From contig CM077115.1 in assembly GCA_039619475.1 (NCBI GenBank), positions 533,790,315 to 533,854,314 of the forward strand: a stretch of DNA of 64,000 nucleotides, written 5' to 3'. The position numbers and the translations under genes were made by a program. How positions within the stretch are numbered: the first letter of the stretch is position 1; each line of letters starts with the position of its first letter. A model generated the notes under the pieces. The model ran no database searches and was not told where the DNA came from. It saw nothing but the letters and a program-made list of their open reading frames with translations. Of the stretch, positions 59,301 to 63,875 are shown piece by piece. Source of the stretch: Icerya purchasi (taxonomy: Eukaryota; Arthropoda; Insecta; Hemiptera; Monophlebidae).

Positions 59301-60439
59301 GAGCAAAAGTCAGTGGCAATTTCAAAATCAACAAATACAGCAGCTGCTAAATCAAAGAAAAGTCGAAACCGAAAGAATAAGCAAAGTAAAAATGAGGGAA
59401 TCAAGTTCAGCGGTAACACAACCAACAATCGGCGATATCTGAAAGTTCCTGCAAAAAATTGATTCCAGGATTTCGAACTTAGAAATGGTAAATAATCAAA
59501 ATGCCAAGTCAAAGCAGGCAGTCCAAATGATACTCACAACTCTACGTATCGTGACATGGAATGTCAATGGTCCATTAGAACGTCAACAACAATTAGAGGT
59601 GTTTCAAAGCATGCGAAAACATTCTTCGCTTTATGAGAAAAAATGGAAATACCCTAGTAGTCGTAGTACAGGAGCAGAAATGTCAAATTCGAAGAAAGCA
59701 AGTTATTAAAATAGCAAATCGATTAAATTTTACAGCATCTTATAAGTTCACTTGCGTCACGTTAAAGTAAAAATATAAATTCCCTACACTCTTTTTATAA
59801 TTAATAAATAAACCGATTATTCAACTTCAATAATAGCGATAACAACCGGTTTACTTGTCCCTTGTCAGTAAAAAAACGAAAAAATTAAAAAAACCGTGTG
59901 AAAAGGTTATCTCTGGGGAAAGAGAGTAATAGGTTTTTCTAAGTATAAATAGTCAAACAAAACGATTCTGTTCCGTGTTTTATCATATTTACTTATTGAT
60001 AAGAAGTTGAAGTTTTCAAGTACACACACCAACAAGCACTTACTAATACTAATTAATTTTAAATACCTGCCTGAAACGCCCATATTCCGACTATTATTAC
60101 TCGTAATCGCAATAAAATGCTATTTACTTATCATCATTAACTCCGATCGAAAAGAACACACACACACACACACACATTTTTTTACCGATCAATCTTATTT
60201 TTTCCGTCGATTGCTTTCAATAAACACATTCGTAGAAACAATTGCGCTAGGATGCATTTCGGAAGGAGAACTGAAATTCGATATATAAGCAACCATTAAA
60301 ATTATTGCTAGAATATGAAATTTATTTTTTTTTCAAACCCAACAAGGCCGACCTGTGACACTAATACAATTTTACCACTGGTCACGATAAATCTAATGAT
60401 ATCTTAGACATTATATGAATATGAATATATGTATACATG

Positions 60440-60470
<31 letters not shown>

Positions 60471-61938
60471 TATGATACGTAGAGAGGTTAATTTCTGCGG
60501 GAACACTATTTCCACGCGTTGCCATTAGGTTTTAACTAAAAATATATGCGAAAGATTCCCGCTTTCTGCAAGTATATAATTTTTAAAAAAAAAAATTTAT
60601 TTTTAAATGCGCAAATGAATTCAAACACAGAAAACTTGACATTTTTAATATAAAACTATAATTATTCTTCTATTTTCTAATAAAAACTTGTGTCCAATTT
60701 TTAGTGGAAATTTGACGATAAAATTTGTGTGAATAACAGACCTACTACAAGGCACGAAAAAAAAAAGGTATATCACAAATAAATTCTAAACCTACTACCT
60801 CCACCTATTTATAAACAACATTTCACCTATATCAGGTTTTGTTTTTACTCTTAATAAAAATACCGAAGACAACAATACTCGCACACGGTGATGTCATAAG
60901 CCCCCAACAGCGTTACAACTAAAGTTACATATGTCAAAATCTGAAAAAATACAAAATATTATGGAAAAACGAAATATTTTGAAACACCACAATAGTTTTT
61001 ATCGTAACTGAGTGAGGAGAAAGACATAATAAGTTTGCGATTAGCGAAAATAATGATCAGTTTAAGCAGTGATCATTTTGGAAGAAAAAAAAAGGAGGTT
61101 GGAAGGGTTATTGTCGGACGATTCTTTTTAAATCTGGTTTTTCAGATAAAATGAAATTCTAACAATATTATACTATTAATTACACGGAATTTCTACAAAA
61201 CTACGGAACGAACTGCGACTCCGGGTTTACAGTTATAGCAGCTTAATTCATTGATACCTTTTCCCGTCTTGGCTCTTCATATTCAGGTTACTAAATTTAT
61301 ACATAACAACCAATTGCAATTTCATAGAAAGTGTCGTTAAAATTAATTGTACTAACTTATTGAGAATAAACAATCATCTTCTAAATGAATAAATTTAAAT
61401 TATCATAATAGAAAAAAACACAAATAAAAAATGACAATCAATTACTAAAATAAAATGAAGAAGTACAAAAACTATTTTAAAAAATAACAGAAATAATTGA
61501 AATACGTTCGCGTAATTGTACAAATTAACTGTACGAAAAAACAAGGTGTATTATCGTTAAAAAAAGTACTAAAATCACGAAGTACATATGTACAAAAAAA
61601 AAAAAAAAAAAAATATATGTAAGGATTACCATTCACTCTGAAATGTGTCACTCTACGAAATTATTAAATAAACTACCCGTAACAAATAATAATATTTTCA
61701 ATAATCAAAACTATTTCACTACTACCGCATGTACACAAATACATTGACAAATAATCAACAGGTATAAATAATACAGTGAATTTTGGTTAAAAAGTTCTGT
61801 TAGTACTTACGTCGGCGACCATCTGTCGTAACCTGATCACAGTCGTCAATTTTTGTACTTAAAGGGCATTTAAATAATGCTCCTGACTTATTGGTGTTTG
61901 GCTGCATATTCTTACCCCGTGGCGCACCAACCAATATC
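2071..61938 (-). CDS. mew: Integrin alpha chain, PS1 (alpha3/6/7-like) type; partial, 12 internal exons
   Basis: Integrin alpha subunits pair with a beta subunit at the cell surface and bind extracellular matrix; the PS1/alpha3/6/7 group binds laminin. Joining 61938-61811, 34827-34724, 30964-30837, 23041-22833, 21523-21313, 19499-19362, 15953-15812, 14108-13855, 12588-12360, 8884-8647, 6164-6007 and 2300-2071 gives 2169 nt (723 codons) with matching phases and no stop. Visible landmarks are [15 protein letters not shown] (blade 1), [17 protein letters not shown] followed by [31 protein letters not shown], three Ca-binding loops ([27 protein letters not shown]), and the thigh/calf boundary [14 protein letters not shown]. 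The CAHRY and GFCQAG contexts favour PS1 over PS2 (RGD-binding) chains. The signal peptide, calf-2, transmembrane helix and cytoplasmic tail are missing, beyond the window or unrecognised. The ortholog name mew is by similarity; a phylogeny would settle it. Confidence 0.9.
2301..6006 (-). other. Intron K, 3.7 kb
   Basis: Largely filled by the 5'-truncated LINE at 3148-5930. The remainder (2301-3147 and 5931-6006) is unremarkable AT-rich sequence in which I see no further feature. Confidence 0.85.
3148..5930 (-). mobile_element. 5'-truncated LINE with RT and RNase H (I/R1-like), copy 1
   Basis: Read on the minus strand it contains, in order: the endonuclease-RT linker ([32 protein letters not shown]), RT blocks ([71 protein letters not shown]), then an RNase H domain ([19 protein letters not shown] near 3760-3790). 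It ends in an A-rich tail (plus-strand T-rich 3146-3169). Several frameshifts and stops break it, so it is a dead copy. The endonuclease domain is missing, as expected for 5' truncation. The RNase H suggests an I/LOA/R1-like lineage; the clade is not certain. Confidence 0.85.
6007..6164 (-). CDS. mew: Integrin alpha exon K: calf-1
   Basis: 158 nt reading [20 protein letters not shown] then [20 protein letters not shown]. The 'N.GE.AYEA.L' strand is the calf-1 hallmark. It ends SSVTSSSE in phase 0 at GTTTGT. The acceptor is TTAG. Confidence 0.92.
6165..8646 (-). other. Intron J, 2.5 kb
   Basis: Contains homopolymer runs (6458-6470, 6686-6701) and the large palindrome 7727-8344. The rest (6165-7726) is AT-rich with no recognised feature. 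Confidence 0.85.
7727..8344. repeat. Long palindromic element with Penelope/hammerhead-like motif in both arms, copy 1
   Basis: Arms 7727-8020 and about 8045-8344 are inverted copies. CTTAGAAACAGGAAATTTAA (left, 7749 onwards) pairs with a matching block at 8265-8291. AGCGGATTATTGGTC (left) pairs with GACCAATAATCCGCT (right), and AGCGATATATCGATA pairs with its counterpart near 8153. An inner hairpin surrounds 8010-8065 (TAATGTAATAT / ATATTACATTA). Each arm holds a GGAG...CTCC hairpin followed by (G/A)AAA and GTC, at 7795-7830 (minus) and 8232-8268 (plus). It shares this motif with the palindrome at 39323-40485. No ORF of note. Confidence 0.8.
8647..8884 (-). CDS. mew: Integrin alpha exon J: thigh to calf-1 (genu)
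   Basis: 238 nt beginning [20 protein letters not shown] and [20 protein letters not shown], with [14 protein letters not shown] near the C-terminal side. The F..DCG.D..C.S(Q/N)L motif is the conserved disulfide region near the genu and calf-1 start of integrin alpha chains. The acceptor lies behind a long T-run (plus A-run 8891-8907). The donor is GTATTT, and the phase-1 end (G) joins AT to give Asp. Confidence 0.93.
8885..12359 (-). other. Intron I, 3.5 kb
   Basis: Holds the hAT MITE at 10559-10986, inserted in an older T-rich repeat (about 10440-11180) that repeats the words GTTTTTGCC and GCCGTTT. The segments 8885-10440 and 11200-12359 are AT-rich with no recognised feature. Confidence 0.8.
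10559..10986. mobile_element. Non-autonomous hAT element (428 bp) with perfect 8-bp TSD
   Basis: The terminal inverted repeat is CAGAGGCATAGCT at the left and, read inward from the right, CAGTGGCGTAGCT, the widespread hAT terminus. It is flanked by identical 8-bp direct repeats TTTAAACC at 10551-10558 and 10987-10994. There is no transposase coding, so it must have been moved in trans. A perfect duplication implies a fairly recent insertion. Confidence 0.88.
12360..12588 (-). CDS. mew: Integrin alpha exon I: thigh domain
   Basis: 229 nt beginning [20 protein letters not shown], then [20 protein letters not shown], ending [11 protein letters not shown]. The CFSFE.CC motif and the 'YRIEAET' strand are typical of the thigh immunoglobulin-like domain. 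Several NxS/T sequons are present (NTS, NST). The acceptor is GATAG and the donor a good GTATGT. It ends in phase 0. Confidence 0.92.
12589..13854 (-). other. Intron H, 1.3 kb
   Basis: AT-rich intron with a short ATATAAAT-type array near 13230-13262 and a small hairpin at 12850-12885. Nothing else is visible. Confidence 0.8.
13855..14108 (-). CDS. mew: Integrin alpha exon H: propeller blade 6-7 and start of thigh
   Basis: 254 nt reading [20 protein letters not shown], then [20 protein letters not shown] and [17 protein letters not shown]. It holds the third calcium loop (DLDLNGYPD) and the VLLR(S/T)RPII motif that marks the propeller-to-thigh transition. It ends in phase 2 (TG), which with T of the next exon gives Cys (TCFSF). 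The acceptor is TTTTCAG and the donor GTACGT. Confidence 0.95.
14109..15811 (-). other. Intron G, 1.7 kb
   Basis: Its left half is a LINE with a 5' inversion (14190-15062). 15063-15811 is AT-rich with no recognised feature. Confidence 0.85.
14190..15062 (+). mobile_element. LINE 3' fragment with 5' inversion (twin-priming structure)
   Basis: 14190-14570 reads on the minus strand as RNase H ([40 protein letters not shown], and further down a GVPGNERVD-like stretch). 14575-14945 reads on the plus strand as the protein C-terminus ([39 protein letters not shown]; a CCHC-like knuckle). A 3' end and A-run follow at 15048-15062. RNase H lies just upstream of this C-terminus in the intact protein, so the 5' part is simply flipped. 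The clade (Jockey/I-like) is uncertain. Confidence 0.8.
15812..15953 (-). CDS. mew: Integrin alpha exon G: propeller blade 5-6, second Ca loop
   Basis: 142 nt reading [20 protein letters not shown], then [20 protein letters not shown]. It contains the consensus D-x-N-x-D-G-x-x-D calcium loop and a full FG-GAP repeat. It ends phase 0 at CAG with donor GTTAAA; the +4 to +6 positions of the donor are weak. Confidence 0.95.
15954..19361 (-). other. Intron F, 3.4 kb
   Basis: Mostly AT-rich and featureless (15954-18460 and 18830-19361), with A-runs at 16727-16745 and 17231-17247. It contains the hAT-like element at about 18464-18818. Confidence 0.75.
18464..18818. mobile_element. Possible non-autonomous hAT-like element
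   Basis: The left end reads CATGGTGGCCGCTC then AATTCCCCCGG. The right end, read inward, is GGGCGGCCATCCAACCGGG, then a G-run, then CGGGAATTTTG. This CAGGGTGGCC...TTCCCGG layout is common among insect hAT-type MITEs. No clean 8-bp target duplication could be found, so the ends are approximate. Confidence 0.4.
19362..19499 (-). CDS. mew: Integrin alpha exon F: propeller blade 4-5
   Basis: 138 nt. After completing Lys of DVNGDK it reads [20 protein letters not shown] and [19 protein letters not shown]. This is the C-terminal half of the calcium loop followed by the 'DLIVAAPFY' FG-GAP signature. The acceptor is GTAG and the donor GTATTT. Phase 2 (CG) at the end joins A of the next exon to give SRFGFAI. 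Confidence 0.93.
19500..21312 (-). other. Intron E, 1.8 kb
   Basis: Occupied mainly by the foldback/TIR element at 20191-21053. 19500-20188 and 21056-21312 are AT-rich without recognised features, apart from a C-run at 21103-21112. Confidence 0.8.
20191..21053. mobile_element. TIR element (863 bp) flanked by TA, with a nested foldback at its left end
   Basis: A 27-bp block starting GCATCTAACTAGGTCCCACT (20196-20222) is repeated exactly in reverse complement at 21024-21050. A TA dinucleotide lies outside each end (20189-20190; 21054-21055), as for Tc1/mariner-type insertion. A third, diverged copy of the terminus lies at about 20489-20511, in the same orientation as the right terminus, and 20191-20512 is itself a palindrome. 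The right part is less AT-rich, and I see no convincing transposase. Confidence 0.75.
21313..21523 (-). CDS. mew: Integrin alpha exon E: propeller blades 3-4, first Ca loop
   Basis: 211 nt, reading [20 protein letters not shown] then [15 protein letters not shown] and ending [13 protein letters not shown]. It contains a propeller FG-GAP repeat (SYAAGAPRG), an N-glycosylation sequon (NIT) and the first half of calcium loop D-x-N-x-D. The acceptor is CCAG and the donor GTATAT. The phase-2 end (AA) is completed by G of the next exon, so the calcium loop is split by the intron. Confidence 0.95.
21524..22832 (-). other. Intron D, 1.3 kb
   Basis: AT-rich intron. I see no repeat, element or regulatory signal beyond splice sites. 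Confidence 0.8.
22833..23041 (-). CDS. mew: Integrin alpha exon D: propeller blades 2-3
   Basis: 209 nt. One base completes Arg, then 69 codons follow, beginning [20 protein letters not shown] and continuing [20 protein letters not shown] (FG-GAP core 'GSPGP..W.G'). It ends KKYSYLG. The acceptor is GGCAG|A and the donor GTAATT. The phase-1 end (G) joins GT of the next exon to give YSYLGMSV, a strongly conserved propeller junction. Confidence 0.94.
23215..23965 (+). mobile_element. Non-LTR retrotransposon RT C-terminal remnant (Jockey/CR1-like)
   Basis: Despite stops and frameshifts, the plus-strand translation gives [16 protein letters not shown] (23221 on), then [20 protein letters not shown] (23424 on) and a C-terminal cysteine knuckle KCKCGEQ...HLFQCS (about 23785-23835). 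These are the thumb and C-terminal motifs (YLG..LD; NE..RI.TGCL.PT) of a common arthropod non-LTR family. The 5' part is missing. Confidence 0.8.
24270..24620 (+). mobile_element. Probable degraded LINE C-terminal fragment
   Basis: The plus-strand reading around 24355-24440 gives [14 protein letters not shown] and then [10 protein letters not shown] across a frameshift, followed by DGRHRLLF. These resemble the 'ML.I...D...N..I' and 'GH..R' motifs near the C-terminus of RTE/CR1-type reverse transcriptases. It is heavily decayed; the assignment is by motif resemblance only. Confidence 0.4.
25825..26111 (+). mobile_element. tRNA-derived SINE with well-preserved tRNA-like head
   Basis: 25825-25899 is 75 nt long. 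Its 5' GTCGTTG pairs with 3' CGACGAC. It has an A-box-like TAGCCTAGTTGCCAGAGC, a plausible anticodon arm (loop CTTCTTA) and a B box GGTTCGATCCC inside a TCTGG/CCGGA T-arm. The body continues with GGAAGGCAATGGCAAAC (25946-25962), a segment common in arthropod SINEs. A 9-bp repeat ATGAACACT at 25797-25805 and 26112-26120 may be the target duplication, but then a T-rich leader would precede the head. A functional tRNA gene is unlikely given the attached SINE body. Confidence 0.65.
26324..26519 (-). mobile_element. tRNA-derived SINE (196 bp), perfect 13-bp TSD
   Basis: On the minus strand it starts with a tRNA-like head: A-box-like GTAGCTGATTAGTTAAT near 26505 and B box GGGTTCGATTTCC near 26455-26468. 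It ends GTTGACACGCCAAAAATAAA followed by an AAT-repeat/A-rich tail (26334-26388). It is flanked by the exact direct repeat TACGTCAGGTCGT at 26311-26323 and 26520-26532. The tail word TTGAC(A/G)... resembles the 3' ends of LINE copies in this window, hinting at which LINE mobilised it. Confidence 0.85.
27690..28740 (+). mobile_element. Degraded LINE remnant (RTE/CR1-like RT)
   Basis: Plus-strand fragments [15 protein letters not shown] (about 28290-28335), a YIKLL..QQYYAST stretch (28428-28463) and [11 protein letters not shown] (about 28063-28095) match in order the YLG/'FEYLG..I' strand and 'LY...I.P..LYG.ETW' thumb motifs of RTE/CR1-type RTs. Many stops interrupt it. No 3' tail was recognised. 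Confidence 0.45.
30022..30165 (-). repeat. Possible retroelement 3' tail
   Basis: Read on the minus strand, the sequence ends GGCATTGACACATAAAAAAA (30040-30060 region), resembling the TTGAC(A/G)..C..A-rich 3' ends of the LINE and SINE copies elsewhere in the window. The body is not recognised. It abuts a TA/AAT microsatellite. Confidence 0.25.
30168..30229. repeat. Compound microsatellite (TA)n-(AAT)n
   Basis: About 13 TA units followed by about 11 AAT units, nearly uninterrupted. Confidence 0.95.
30837..30964 (-). CDS. mew: Integrin alpha exon C: propeller blade 2
   Basis: 128 nt in phase 0 after a CTAG acceptor, reading [20 protein letters not shown] and then [20 protein letters not shown]. 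The CAHRY and GRGLCY motifs and the paired cysteines are characteristic of the PS1/alpha3/6/7 propeller. It ends in phase 2 (CG) at a consensus GTAAGT donor, and joins A of the next exon to make Arg. Confidence 0.93.
30965..34723 (-). other. Intron B, 3.8 kb
   Basis: AT-rich intron with A- and T-runs (31487-31500, 32245-32263, 32300-32316) and a GT microsatellite at 33063-33083. The plus-strand frame at 33281-33547 is open but matches nothing I recognise. No mobile element was identified. Confidence 0.75.
33063..33083. repeat. (GT)n microsatellite
   Basis: About ten uninterrupted TG units. Confidence 0.95.
34724..34827 (-). CDS. mew: Integrin alpha exon B: propeller blade 1-2
   Basis: 104 nt. 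Two bases complete His, then 34 codons follow, containing [17 protein letters not shown] and [17 protein letters not shown]. This QW(M/L)[12 protein letters not shown] motif is typical of alpha3/6/7/PS1 chains. The acceptor is TTAG. Two donors are possible (GTTAGT or GTATGT); GTTAGT is chosen because the next exon starts exactly with GTT TGC, giving KVL-VCAHRY in phase 0. It is separated from exon A by a 27-kb intron. Confidence 0.92.
35266..35297. repeat. (ATT)n microsatellite
   Basis: About nine ATT units behind a short T-run. Confidence 0.95.
37622..38780 (-). mobile_element. LINE copy 2 of the RNase H family, internally deleted
   Basis: Minus-strand translation gives [20 protein letters not shown] (38238-38420), aligning with [20 protein letters not shown] of copy 1. 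Next comes [20 protein letters not shown] (37732-37840), aligning with [20 protein letters not shown]. The copy then stops within about 100 bp, at a 3' end that shares CCATTGTT...ACAGTGTC with copy 1 and runs into an A-tail (plus T-run 37630-37655). The YADD block, thumb and RNase H are absent, so about 1.8 kb is deleted relative to copy 1. Confidence 0.7.
39390..39584 (-). mobile_element. Short retro-insertion nested in the palindrome, perfect 14-bp TSD
   Basis: The identical direct repeat TCACTGCTCCATTT occurs at 39376-39389 and 39585-39598. Between them lies 195 bp ending, on the minus strand, TTGACAAACCCAAC followed by an A-rich AAAT-repeat tail (plus T-rich 39387-39418). The tail matches the 3' end of LINE copy 1 (TTGACGAACCCATAAC). 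It is therefore a very short 5'-truncated LINE, or a SINE using that tail. The right palindrome arm lacks the insert, which confirms it is younger than the palindrome. Confidence 0.88.
40442..40466. repeat. (TA)n microsatellite within right palindrome arm
   Basis: About 12 TA units. The matching left-arm position has only a short ATATATTTAAAA, so the array expanded after the palindrome formed. Confidence 0.9.
43268..43287. repeat. (TA)n microsatellite
   Basis: About 10 TA units. Confidence 0.9.
45690..46255 (+). mobile_element. Possible LINE 3' end (unclassified, GC-richer)
   Basis: About 500 bp is clearly less AT-rich than its surroundings. It ends in TTGACAAACTTAAAAATGGC and an A-rich AAATAAATAA tail (46228-46268), resembling the 3' ends of the LINE copies at 3148 and 39390. 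No RT motif was recognised in either strand, so this could be 3' UTR or a decayed C-terminus. Confidence 0.35.
47445..48568 (+). mobile_element. hAT DNA transposon remnant (1124 bp), perfect 8-bp TSD
   Basis: The ends are TAAGGTTCGGATTTTG at the left and, read inward from the right, TAGGGTTCGGATTTATG. The exact direct repeat ATTATAAA flanks them at 47437-47444 and 48569-48576. Inside, the plus strand at 48301-48339 encodes [13 protein letters not shown], the hAT transposase C-terminal dimerisation motif, followed by remnants of IIFALE and [11 protein letters not shown] across stops. The rest of the transposase is lost, so it is an internally deleted, inactive copy. Confidence 0.9.
49661..49674. 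repeat. Poly-C run
   Basis: Uninterrupted run of about 14 C followed by A-run, unusual in this AT-rich background. A similar run lies at 18780-18791. Confidence 0.9.
52474..52499. repeat. (TA)n microsatellite
   Basis: About 12 TA units. Confidence 0.9.
52827..54009. mobile_element. Non-autonomous DNA transposon, 1.18 kb, about 38-bp TIRs
   Basis: The first about 38 bp (AGGCCCGTTACCCATTGCAG..., 52827 on) and the reverse complement of the last 38 bp (AGATCCGTTGCCTATTACAG...) differ at about six positions. A second inverted pair lies further in (CGCTAAGCGAGTTTTCC near 52977; CTCGCTCAGCGAA near 53925). Flanking TA (or TTA-like) fits Tc1/mariner or PIF/Harbinger insertion; the superfamily is not settled. 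No transposase was recognised. The interior is very AT-rich. Confidence 0.75.
54605..54655. repeat. (TA)n microsatellite, longest in the window
   Basis: About 23 TA units followed by a few TG units. Confidence 0.95.
54959..55255 (-). mobile_element. Possible Ty1/copia-type LTR with adjoining polypurine tract
   Basis: On the minus strand a CGCGGGGGGA purine tract (55255-55246) is followed two bases later by TGTTGTAGAAATGTC. This arrangement and start word are typical of the 3' end of insect copia-type elements. A TG..CA unit of about 285 bp (55243-54959) would be an appropriate LTR length. No polyprotein motif was found upstream of the tract, and no target duplication was confirmed. Confidence 0.35.
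56312..56401. repeat. Compound microsatellite (AAT)n-(TTTGA)n-(TTA)n
   Basis: About 10 AAT units, then six TTTGA-type units, then five TTA/ATT units. The outer arrays are complementary and could pair. It lies at the 3' side of the minus-strand LINE at 56470-57575. Confidence 0.9.
56470..57575 (-). mobile_element. LINE C-terminal region with R2/R4-type endonuclease-like motifs, degraded
   Basis: Minus-strand fragments in order: [17 protein letters not shown] (about 57230-57280), [10 protein letters not shown] (57150-57180), a CCHC-like remnant KTVENVM, then [35 protein letters not shown] (about 56690-56750) and [19 protein letters not shown] (about 56545-56600). The (A)NR(P/S)D(F/I)(V/I)L.DK block is the PD-(D/E)XK-like region found C-terminal to RT in R2/R4-like elements. 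Multiple stops and frameshifts are present. RT proper lies upstream and was not recognised. Confidence 0.6.
57973..57996. repeat. (TTA)n microsatellite
   Basis: About seven to eight TTA units. Confidence 0.9.
58770..59710 (+). mobile_element. Jockey-type LINE: ORF1 (gag-like) C-terminus and start of ORF2 endonuclease
   Basis: The plus strand reads [20 protein letters not shown], then after a frameshift [20 protein letters not shown] and a double zinc-knuckle region [53 protein letters not shown]. This is the ORF1 RNA-binding protein of Jockey/X-element LINEs. Downstream, [20 protein letters not shown] (about 59540-59605) matches the beginning of the APE-type endonuclease of ORF2. The copy ends near 59710, so it lacks RT and 3' end. 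This 3' loss is unlike normal LINE insertion. Confidence 0.85.
60156..60177. repeat. (CA)n microsatellite
   Basis: About 11 CA units. Confidence 0.95.
60438..60470. repeat. (TA)n-(GA)n compound microsatellite
   Basis: About nine TA units followed directly by about seven GA units. Confidence 0.9.
61811..61938 (-). CDS. mew: Integrin alpha exon A: start of beta-propeller
   Basis: First exon found, 128 nt. It starts with one base completing a codon (most likely TG|G, Trp) and then reads [20 protein letters not shown], the signature of the first propeller blade, followed by [16 protein letters not shown]. The acceptor is an AG after a T-run (plus-strand A-run at 61941-61949). The donor is a consensus GTAAGT read from 61810 downwards. 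It ends in phase 1 (C), which joins AT of the exon at 34827. The preceding signal-peptide exon was not found between here and 64000. Confidence 0.93.
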
Positions 61939-63530
61939 CTAAAAAAAAATCAAAAAAAAAAAAAAAAAAGCATTATACACATTGTTACGATCCGGCTTCA
62001 AAACTTATAATAATCATCAACACCGAAATCTGATGATGAGAAATGCTTATTTTAATTATTCATCAAAATCTCTTTTTAGCAACATGAAGTTCGATTTTTT
62101 CCGCAATTCATTAATCTAGAATATTATTTTCCGCAAGAAATTTCATCACTTCTCTACTTCTGAAAAGGTTCAAAAATCACTGGGAACCCCCTTAGTTTAT
62201 CAGTAATCAACCAAAACACCTTTAAAGGCAACAATATTTGATGTTTATCCATTTTGAGCAAAAGCAAAATTGACCAACCGTGTAACATTTAGAAATACTT
62301 CAACTATCTCTATAACATATGTGTTGAAAAAAAATGTATTTAAATCCTCTTTTTCGATAGCTATTTTTTTTTCAATTGCAGCATTTCTTTTCAAAAGAAA
62401 AAAGGTCGCAGAAGTTTACACTGAAAAGGTCTCAAAGTTCTACTTTTATAACTTTAATTGGGGGGATTTTCTTTAAATAAGAAGTACAACTTTGTTAAGA
62501 AACACTTTTTTTTTTTTCTACTCCGCTGTGCCTTGCGGCTTCTAAGCCAGAGTTTCTAATTGTTACTGCTTTTATTTATTGTTAATTATTGTGTTTTGTT
62601 TTATTATTCATTGCATGGTGTAATGTGCCCATTACATGAGCTCAGGGTAAATTTCTAAATAAAAAAGAAATAAAAATAACATAAAAAATAAAAAATAATT
62701 TAAAATAGGTAGTGCGAGAGTAAATGTGCGCGTGATTGAAATGCTGTTTGTCGGTCGGGGGTAAAAATACTATCACGCGGTCAGACTGGAGAAAGGTCGA
62801 CGATTGGCCCCCACTAGAACAAAGGACAAATAAAATGATGAGGGCACAGATAGAAAATGGAAGTCAGGTAGCAGTCAGTCGCAGCTGAACCTTCTTAGAA
62901 GATTTTTTGAACAATTCGGTTCGTCATTCGTAATCAGTCGTGAAAACGATCTCCGTTAACAAATAATAGTTTAGTGATTATTAATCGAACCGTCTGCAGT
63001 GCAAAGTAGTAAATGATCGAATTACGCGGAGATTGATTATTAAATTACTAAATTAAGCGGCACCCGATTAAACTGAGTCCACTCCATCGGCCAGCACGAA
63101 GAGAGCAACCGATCATATTCTTGGAACCCATCATCGTTAACCACCGCCGACAGACAGTGTTACGTACCAATTTATTTAATATTACATAATCACATTGTTC
63201 TTGCGTCGAATATATAATTAATAATTGTGTATTTTCAGCGGGCGGTCAGTAAAGAAAGATCTCTTTATAGGTTACTGCAGAATAAAAAAAAATAATTTTT
63301 AAATTTCAGTATTAAATTTATAATAATTAAAAATAAAATAATACTTTTACGTCCACGGAGGTAAAGAGACCGTGGTGACATCCCCGGCAAATTAACTTAG
63401 CGGAGTTACCGTTTCAATGGTTAACAAAACTGATCAAATTGAAGAAGTCTTCATGAATTTCGGTTATTGGTTTTTCTTATTATCTTCCTTTTTTCTCTTT
63501 CGTTTTTAAACTGTCTGCATTCAAAAATCG
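61939..63530 (-). other. Upstream intron of integrin gene, no exon found
   Basis: Sequence 5' of the first recognised exon. I searched the minus strand for the signal peptide and an 'MFGFSV'-type blade-1 start ending in TG before a GT donor and found none. It contains the segment 62619-63240, described separately; the rest is AT-rich. Confidence 0.6.
62619..63240 (+). other. Unclassified GC-richer segment with LTR-like TG..CA ends
   Basis: It starts TGTAATGTGCCCATTACA and ends TGTATTTTCA. Its interior (62700-63160) is distinctly less AT-rich and contains CAGTCAGTCGCAGCTGAACC (62873-62892), reminiscent of insect gypsy-type LTR R regions. No matching second LTR, primer-binding site, polypurine tract or target duplication could be shown. 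A 5' UTR or unrelated repeat is equally possible. Confidence 0.22.
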
Positions 63531-63875
63531 AATGTTAATCATCTAATTTCACTTCATAGTCTTCACAGATATCCGATTCACCAATTTCAAACCGTTTCAA
63601 ATAGACACCCCATTATTATTCCCGTATGTCCGGTTAAAAATTGAATGAAGTTATAATCGGTATAAAAATGTTTCATTTGTAGTCTTTCTTCAATGATTGG
63701 AACTATTTCCCGTGTTGTTACTTTGATAGTTTTTGATTTATCGCATCTGAGTTGCCAGGGTCGTATACTATTTGAATTAATTTTATTAATCTGTTTTCGT
63801 AACTTTTTCTTGTTAAATATTTTTTCTTCTTGTTTCAATGTTTTGATTCCGTTTTCCGCTTCTAACAATAAGTCT
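63530..63875 (-). mobile_element. LINE RT C-terminal fragment (frameshifted)
   Basis: The minus strand reads IRPWQLRCDKSKTIKVTTRE, then HFYTDYNFIQFLTGHTGI and, after a one-base frame change, YLKRFEIGESDICEDYEV. The F(L/I)TGHG.(F)..YL.RF.I.....C sequence is the conserved C-terminal end of R1/Jockey/I-type LINE polyproteins. It is short and lacks RT, and continues into the upstream intron of the integrin gene. Confidence 0.75.

Larger units (their letters stand above)
34828..61810 (-). other. Intron A, 27 kb, mobile-element rich
   Basis: Separates the exon ending CGCCGAC (61811) from the exon starting ATGCTGATTC (34827); the joined codon is His and the frame is kept. It contains the elements listed at 37622-60180. 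Stretches of more than 300 bases where I see nothing beyond AT-rich sequence are 34993-35265, 35300-37600, 38790-39320, 40970-43260, 43290-45240, 46260-47440, 48580-49650, 49680-52470, 54020-54540, 55260-56300, 57580-58760 and 59710-61800. Simple repeats are recorded separately. A stretch at 43330-44060 is richer in GC than its surroundings, but I could not classify it. Confidence 0.85.
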
